From: Polyodon spathula
Taxonomy: Eukaryota; Chordata; Actinopteri; Acipenseriformes; Polyodontidae
Direction of reading: 5' to 3'
Assembly: GCF_017654505.1 (NCBI RefSeq)
Contig: NC_054536.1
Coordinates: 34,021,946-34,085,945 of the forward strand
DNA length: 64,000 bases
Below the pieces are notes generated by a model. It saw only the letters and a program-made list of their open reading frames with translations, ran no database searches and had not been told where the DNA came from. Positions 58,172 to 64,000 of the stretch are shown here, in pieces. The stretch's first letter is position 1. Every line of letters begins with the position of its first letter. The translations under genes and the position numbers were made by a program.

Positions 58172-58348
58172 CTCTAAACAACTCCATTGTAATCAGATAC
58201 GGGTCAGGCAACGATTGGATAAACCATGGCAACGGGTTGATTGCAGGGAGGAGTTTGGTGGTACAAAGGGGACGCAGTTGCATGAGTACAGCCTCTTGCA
58301 GTGATGATTCTGTCTTTTTGTTTGCACTGCAACCCGTCGTATTGGTTT

Positions 58349-58374
58349 CCCCTATACCACTGTTGGTATAGGGG
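58349..58374. repeat. Perfect 11-bp hairpin
   Basis: CCCCTATACCA, a 4-base loop CTGT, then TGGTATAGGGG. It resembles the transcribed hairpin of a terminator or an element end. No context supports a role. Confidence 0.9.
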
Positions 58375-58443
58375 TGACTGATTTATTATTTGTTTTCTTT
58401 TAATAAATACAGACGTTTTTCATTGAAAGTACTGTTTGGACAT

Positions 58444-59169
58444 TGTGGAAGGGTGGTGGGTAATTCACTGACACAGGAGACAGACAGATGGATTTGGCAA
58501 CACCGCACAGGTGCCCAGTTTTATTTCAGAGTGCTCTTTTTCTTTTCTCCCGCAGATGGCGCTGTGGGTCCGTGGTCCGCTTACCAACAATAGTAAACAG
58601 AGCCACGGGAATACCAAGCGATGGTACACAATACCGGTGCCCTTGCAGGTGCTTCGAAACAATAATTCAAAACAGAAGGCACAAAGAAACAGGGAAAATA
58701 AAACAGTAACAAAACTACAAAGAAAAAAGGTGCTGCACTTGACAGCTATATCCCAATCGCCGCTACCCGTGAGACCCGGATCACTGTCCTACACTGCCGG
58801 CTAACTAGCCTGCTCTTTTACAATATGCCGGGGTCTGCCTAAGGGTTCCCCGCTCTCACTGTCTCGCTGTGAAACTCTTTCTTTTTCTTTTTCTCCCGGC
58901 TGATTCCCGGTTCTGAATCAGAGCTTCCGCACTCACGGCGCGTCTAAGTGGGCAGACCTGAGGAAACAGAGGAGCTTTAATTTATAGTGCTAACAATCTC
59001 CCAAGACTCGCCTCTCAGCCATTCAGAGAGGGGGAAAGTCCACACACCCACTTTCCCACCTCCCTGTGTCACTGCCATGACTCACAGGCGGTTGTTGGAT
59101 GACTGCCGCCCTCTTCCTGCAGCCCTGTGAACACGCCAGCAGAGTCAGCACAGATCTCCCCCTGCTACA
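58444..59169 (-). mobile_element. Solo LTR (family L-C) with 5-bp target duplication
   Basis: On the minus strand it starts TGTAGCAGGGGG and ends CACCCTTCCACA. GACAT flanks it on both sides (58439-58443 and 59170-59174). 'agcactataaattaaagctc' serves as a TATA region, and 'ctgaaataaaactgg' as the polyadenylation region. The length of 726 bp and GC-rich U5 are typical of LTR retrotransposons. No internal region remains. Confidence 0.9.
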
Positions 59170-59179
59170 GACATTCACT

Positions 59180-59690
59180 TTATACACTGCACCATTCGCA
59201 TCACAAGCATAAAGTAAACGTCACTACTGTACCTCTGTGACCTGCACATCTTTGTGAGGTGCCAATAAACCAATGACACAGAACACTTTGGCACACCTGT
59301 ACTACAAACAACCTCTTAATTTATTTATTTTTAATATTGAATCCTAGTATATTAACATTTGTTTTTTTTAAACTTGACATACATATTTGCCATAACAAAA
59401 CTGTACATGGGACACCCACATACCAAATGGAAGTCAATGACTTGATTTATGGAATTATTTAGGTCAGCTATAACATCTTTTACTGTTTGTTATTGCACAT
59501 TTGACCACAGGCAGGTAACCTCTGTCCACAACAGTGTTCTGCTGTGCTGTTTAAAATAAAAAGTAAACTTAACGGTAAATAAATTAGACCATTTACACTC
59601 ATTTAAAAAGATACAGCCATACAATGTTGTAGACCGATGTTAAACAGAAAAACTGGGATTACCAACCTTTTTACTTTATGTTTTCTAAAA
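59180..59690. other. Region without recognised genes
   Basis: Nothing supported. Confidence 0.5.
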
Positions 59691-59695
59691 GTACC

Positions 59696-60108
59696 TGCGA
59701 CAGGATAGCAGCAGGAAAGAGATTTAGAGGCACAGAAGCTGCAGTTTAAACGCTAACTTGCACTTTAAAAAACAGAAATAACAGAAATCAAAAAGGCACA
59801 AGGGCCAAAACAAAAGGTTTAAACAAAATACACACAACAAAAGCTGTTGCCAGGCTGGGCATTCACCTTCAATGAACAGAGCACAGAGCACAGAGCATAC
59901 CAAACTCCCCTCTTCGTTAATTTAGCCCTGGGCTCTCCTTCTATAGAATGTGGCTGCTCCCAATTTGCATCAATTATTCTATGTGGGAGCAGCCACATTC
60001 TCACATTTTTTGGCAAGGACAGGAATTAACCCCATCCCTGCCAACCACCATCAAGACACAAACAAAATACCACAACAAACACAAAACACAAGCTCTTGCT
60101 ATGCCACA
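59696..60108 (-). mobile_element. Solo LTR (family L-D), near-perfect target duplication
   Basis: Ends read TGTGGCATAGC and CTATCCTGTCGCA on the minus strand. Flanks GTACC (59691-59695) and GTATC (60109-60113) differ at one base. An internal perfect hairpin of 18-bp arms (59945-59962 and 59984-60001, 'gaatgtggctgctccca') may lie at the transcript start. A second, truncated copy of this LTR is at 62556-62830. Confidence 0.8.
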
Positions 60109-60114
60109 GTATCA

Positions 60115-60970
60115 TTTGAGTCTATGAGTGATTTAGACCATGACTTTTTCCCTCTCATTTTTTAAAGTTGACTACTACCACCTTGTGGTGTTTCCAAAGC
60201 ATTTTCACTCAATGTGTGTTTGCACTACTTTTGTTATTAAAGGGATAAAGAACATTGTGCATATCTTGGAACTCATTACTTTTTCTTTTTTGTGCAGTCT
60301 CTGTTTTATTTCTGTAGTTTAGCTCTTTCTGTATTTCAGTACTGGCGCAATTATAACCAACGCAATTGATAATTTTTGCGTGCCCACTTTTTCTTTACTA
60401 GAGCATGTTAAGAAACTACTCTGGATAAGGTCAAAAGTACTTGGTTTCCACTATATGCACGCATGCTGTCTATAGAAAGGTAAACACTCTGGTCAACAGT
60501 CTCCCAGAAGCTTGAACACATTTTAAGCATTTTAAGTTTTGGATAGTTATACAGGACTATAACATACTGTATAGATATCCTTCAAACACTGTTGTATCTG
60601 AAACTGAAACTGCAAAAATATGATAGGTTCCACAAGGAATGCCAGGTGATGAAATTGTTATTAAAAAAATACATATGCTCTTTATTGCTTTGACAGCAAG
60701 AAATAACAAGAAGCCTTTTTCCTTAATTTCTCAACACCGTACAATTTGACTGGAATGTATATTCAAACAATGTAATTATGACTATAAAAATGCTGCTTAA
60801 AAAGATTAAAATTAGTTTATTTCACATGTCTATGAAACCTTCTAACTGAAAAAGGTTAAACTACTAAGATTTATGTTATTGAAAAAATTAATCATCTCTG
60901 TATATTTAACAATTACATAAACATTACCTTATGAGCAAAATAGAAGAAAAATGCAAGTAAAGGGGATGTT
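60115..60970. other. Region without recognised genes
   Basis: AT-rich, nothing supported. Confidence 0.5.
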
Positions 60971-61009
60971 TAATTGTATGGGTTCCTATTATTTTTTATT
61001 TGAAAAGAT

Positions 61010-61200
61010 AGAAGTCTGGGGCAAAGCTAATTAGCCTTTCTTGCCTAAAACCTCTGTAACTTTGGGTTCAAATCCGGCTCAGTCACAAGTGGAATGAGTT
61101 TTGGTTAATTCAGGTTAGACCTGGGTTCTTAGTCCCTATAGTAACCCCACCAATAACTAGAGAGGCCTGTAGATGCCATTTTGTTCCAAGGCACAAATCA
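61010..61200 (+). mobile_element. tRNA-derived SINE
   Basis: A Pol III B box, GGTTCAAATCC, is at about 61067-61077. An A-box-like 'tctggggcaaagc' is about 50 bp upstream, which gives tRNA-like spacing. Downstream is a non-tRNA body ('ggttaattcaggttagacct'). It ends at the Tc1 fragment. Confidence 0.55.
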
Positions 61201-61224
61201 GGGGATGGGTATAAAAAACATCAA

Positions 61225-61418
61225 AGGCCTTGAATATCCCTTGGAGCACAGTCAAGACGATTATTAAGAAGTGGAAGGTGTATGGCACCACCAAGACCCT
61301 GTCTAGATCAGGCCGTCCCTCCAAACTGGATGATCGAGCAAGAGAAGGCTACCAAGAGGCCAATGGCAACTTTGCAAGAGCTACAGACTTTTATGGCATA
61401 ATACAGAACCAGGGCTGA
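61225..61418 (+). pseudogene. Tc1 transposase HTH fragment
   Basis: The frame reads NIPWSTVKTIIKKWKVYGTT, KTLSRSGRPSKLDDRAREGY, the second helix-turn-helix and the GRPRKL linker of Tc1 transposases. The catalytic part is missing, and the fragment is joined to a Gypsy pol scrap at about 61420. Confidence 0.8.
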
Positions 61419-61424
61419 AAGTAA

Positions 61425-61624
61425 GGCAAAGGCTGTATCGGGTTCCTGAAAGGACAAGAGGAAACGCTTAGAAAAGAAATTGAAAGAATGTTAAGATTAA
61501 TGGTTATTAAAGAATCACAGTGCCTGGTGCAGGCTGCGGTGTTAGTTTCAAAACCGGATAGCTTCAATCAGTTTTGTATTGATTTCAGAAAAGCTAATGC
61601 GATAATGAAGTTCGGTGCACACTG
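61425..61624 (+). pseudogene. Gypsy-type reverse transcriptase N-terminal scrap
   Basis: It reads VRQRLYRVPE, and after a one-base shift ETLRKEIERMLRLMVIKESQ, VSKPDSFNQFCIDFRKANAI then MKFGAH. This matches the start of Gypsy RT (PYRVPE...L..GVI..S.S.W..P.VLV.K.DG..RFC.DFR.LN...K.D.YP). It ends in a stop. Only about 65 residues remain. Confidence 0.75.
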
Positions 61625-61639
61625 ATAAAATACATTTCT

Positions 61640-62550
61640 TAAAGTAGGCTGAAAGCAAGACACATTCAAGTTTTAACATTAATAAAGATCTTGAAGGAAG
61701 TCCAGATTAGTAGCATCAGTTGTCCTGTATTGGCAGATTTTAGTTTTGCCCCTATATTAATCATACCTTACCCGTTTGGTTTTGATGGATCCTGAAGATG
61801 GTTTATTTACAAGGCTGCAACAGAACTTGAGGCAGAATGAGATCCAATTTGAAATTGTCTGTTTGAAGTAGGTCTGGGACAATAGTGTTTTTTTTTTTTT
61901 TTTCCATTGCACAAAGGAAAACATACAATATTGTAGAGAATAACAAAAGATATCCGATGTAAGCACGAAGATGAAACATTATATGATATGCCAAAGAAAA
62001 TATTAAAGAAAGGTTGGTGTTTCTTATGCTTTAGTACATCGCATTATAATATTTGAGAACACTATCTCCACCCCATTTTTGCAAATTTATGCAGGAAAAT
62101 TTATAATTACATGTTCATCTGAGGCTGAACCGCAAGAAAAACTGCTGCCGCGAAGCATTCCCTAAAATTTCACTAATAGCAATCAGCTTGTTTAGTGCAT
62201 TTCACCTTAGACATCCAACTCGTTGCAACTTGTTTGTGACTATTGCGACAGGTGCAACACTTTAGTACATCTACCCCTATGTTCTGTTGGGTATTTATAC
62301 TTGTAAGCACTTTTTATATAGCCTACTATATTGAACTCCTCCTGTTTGAACAAGAGTGAAAAATTAATTTTCATTAATGCATTTTTCTACTCTCTTTTGC
62401 CACCTAGTGGCAGGACTAATGTTGTGCAGCTGATTCAATGGTAGTCTAAAAAAAAACAAAATTGCAAAGCTTTTTTACGTTACCGCACTGTGACAGTATT
62501 ACGACAGGTTAGCAACTGGTTTCGGCTACCACTGTCTGTCTACGCAAATA
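61640..62550. other. Region without recognised genes
   Basis: AT-rich. Nothing supported. Confidence 0.5.
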
Positions 62551-62555
62551 GTCTA

Positions 62556-62830
62556 TGTAACAGGATAGCGTCAGAAATGAGACTCAGAGACCAGAAAGCT
62601 GCAGTTGAAAGCGCCGGTGCGCACGTTTATTAACAAACAAAAACATGCTAACAAACTAACAGGCACAAGGGACAAAATAAAAGGTTAAACAAAAGCTATT
62701 CAGCTCTCAGGCTGGGCATTCACCTTCACTGACCATTTTCTCCATAACACAGCATAGACACAACGCACCAGCACACCTCTCAAACATCAACCCCCAACAC
62801 CCACACACTCTTTACATTTAGGGCTTGTGT
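62556..62830 (-). mobile_element. Truncated L-D LTR
   Basis: 'tgtaacaggatagcg', 'gaaagctgcagttgaaagcg', 'aacaggcacaagggacaaaa' and 'caggctgggcattcaccttc' align in order with 59696-59870. The other end of the LTR is lost. Confidence 0.75.
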
Positions 62831-62839
62831 AGGCAACCT

Positions 62840-64000
62840 TTTGTTTTGTAGATTTAAAGTATTTTTATTTTGTTCTTGACTGTTCTCTGTACCTTGCAAA
62901 TAAATATGCACTTATCTACAACCACCAGCATTCTATTTCTATTACCACACTGTATTTTATTTCATTTTCTGTAATGGTAGATTAATCCAGTAATAGTCAT
63001 ACTCAAGATGCATTTTTATTTCTTATTTGTCACCAAGTATAAAATACTGCTAAACAGAAAGAGCGAGCCAGAGTTGAAACCGGTATGACTTTCTGTACCT
63101 GAGATCCGCACACATTATACACTTGTATTATCTTGGGGCAGTTCACAAAAGCAAGCTAAAATAAAAGCATTGTTAACACATTATCAAGCTACACATTGTA
63201 CAATATTCAATCATTCATGTCATAATACAGCCCTGAGACACTATCATTTCAATTAGTTTTAGTACATTTACAAGACAAAACATTCATGCATTTGTCCAGA
63301 AAGGATGTTGAGATGCTTTATACCAGGGTTGGGATAATTGTTCCGATTAATTTATTTTCGGGTTAAGTTTAAATGATCCTAAACCCTGAAACTCATATAC
63401 CACACTAAGTTATCAATTTGCCTGACTCGTCCATCAGATAAGATGCAGAATAATTTCCTTTTTGCAAATTCCCGCTCCCAAGCACTGGTTCCAATGCCAG
63501 CCTGAGTTAAACTGATAGCGAAGCCTTGTTGACATGTTCGTGTCACCGCTCGAATGCAGTGTTGGTGCATTTTTACCATTAAAGTATATGCTCTTTTTGT
63601 GATTACACAGGAAATCATAATGCAAGGTTAATGTTTGTTTGTTTTTTTTCCAGATGAGTGAAATGTCCCATTAAAGGTGATCTTAAGGCTGAACCAATAG
63701 CTTCAACCTTTCCTAACATCAGTTTTTCTAATCATGAAATTTGGTAATGCACTAAAATTAAAAAGCAAAAAAAAAAAGATTTTCCCTTATACAAGGTACC
63801 ACAGTATATTTTCTATGCTTTAACAATGCTGGTTTACTACACCTTTGCTTTTACAACATTTTACGAGGTTTATTATTCTAAAAACATATATATTATTTTT
63901 ATAAAAACATCCTACTATTACTTTATCTTTCTTTTTGTACTTAATAGTTGTATCTCTGCCATCTGGTGTTTAGATCGTGCAATTGCAGTTTCTTTCAAAT
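62840..64000. other. Region without recognised genes
   Basis: Minus frames at 63379-63625 have no domain. The stretch from 63325 ('accagggttgggataattgt') could be part of an unidentified repeat, but I see no boundary. Confidence 0.4.

Noticed and set aside
58349..58374. Hairpin as a bacterial-type terminator
   Set aside because: Vertebrate context, no U tract and no gene upstream.

Overview
This window looks like intergenic DNA of a repeat-rich vertebrate, most likely a ray-finned fish. The mix of DIRS, Tc1, hAT, L2, L1 and Gypsy-type remnants with long AT microsatellites fits fish. Predicted proteins with the same proline-rich tandem repeats as the LTR elements here are, from memory, common in sturgeon genomes, so a sturgeon or paddlefish is my best guess (inference, not proven). 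I recognise no complete host gene. At most two short plus-strand exon candidates (35829-35974 and 38171-38292) could belong to one.

Layout. 0-7.8 kb: LTR-like repeat copy, minisatellites, palindromes, otherwise AT-rich DNA. 8.0-15.4 kb: the most interesting block, a decayed three-gene cluster made of a BEN-domain-like gene (minus), a DUF4218-type CACTA/EnSpm-like transposase (plus) and an intron-containing DUF4806 gene (plus), probably the remains of one multi-gene DNA transposon. 15.5-23.1 kb: a DIRS-type tyrosine-recombinase retroelement with inverted terminal repeats (16.97-20.01 kb) and a second one split into recombinase and gag pieces (20.8-23.1 kb). 23.4-28 kb: long TC and TA microsatellites, a Tc1 relic, a MITE with 10-bp target duplication, and a solo LTR. 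30.5-38.6 kb: L2-type LINE relic, a hAT fragment, a large inverted pair of LTR fragments, the candidate exons, a 280-bp TA tract and a second MITE of the 10-bp-duplication type. 39.5-49.9 kb: two LTR elements whose internal part encodes a proline-rich repeat protein instead of pol, an L1-like LINE (minus) broken by another repeat, a 135-bp poly-C tract, and a second L2-type LINE. 50-57.4 kb: Tc1 with intact catalytic C-terminus, a spliced hAT-like pseudogene, another LTR fragment, and a third DIRS copy with a destroyed reverse-transcriptase active site. 57.9-64 kb: a hAT MITE with perfect 8-bp duplication, solo LTRs with target duplications, a tRNA-type SINE, and Tc1 and Gypsy pol scraps.

Nothing here looks like a working pathway. 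Almost every coding relic is broken by frameshifts, stops or internal deletions. The recurring pattern is elements that kept their ends and a cargo or accessory protein but lost the polymerase core.
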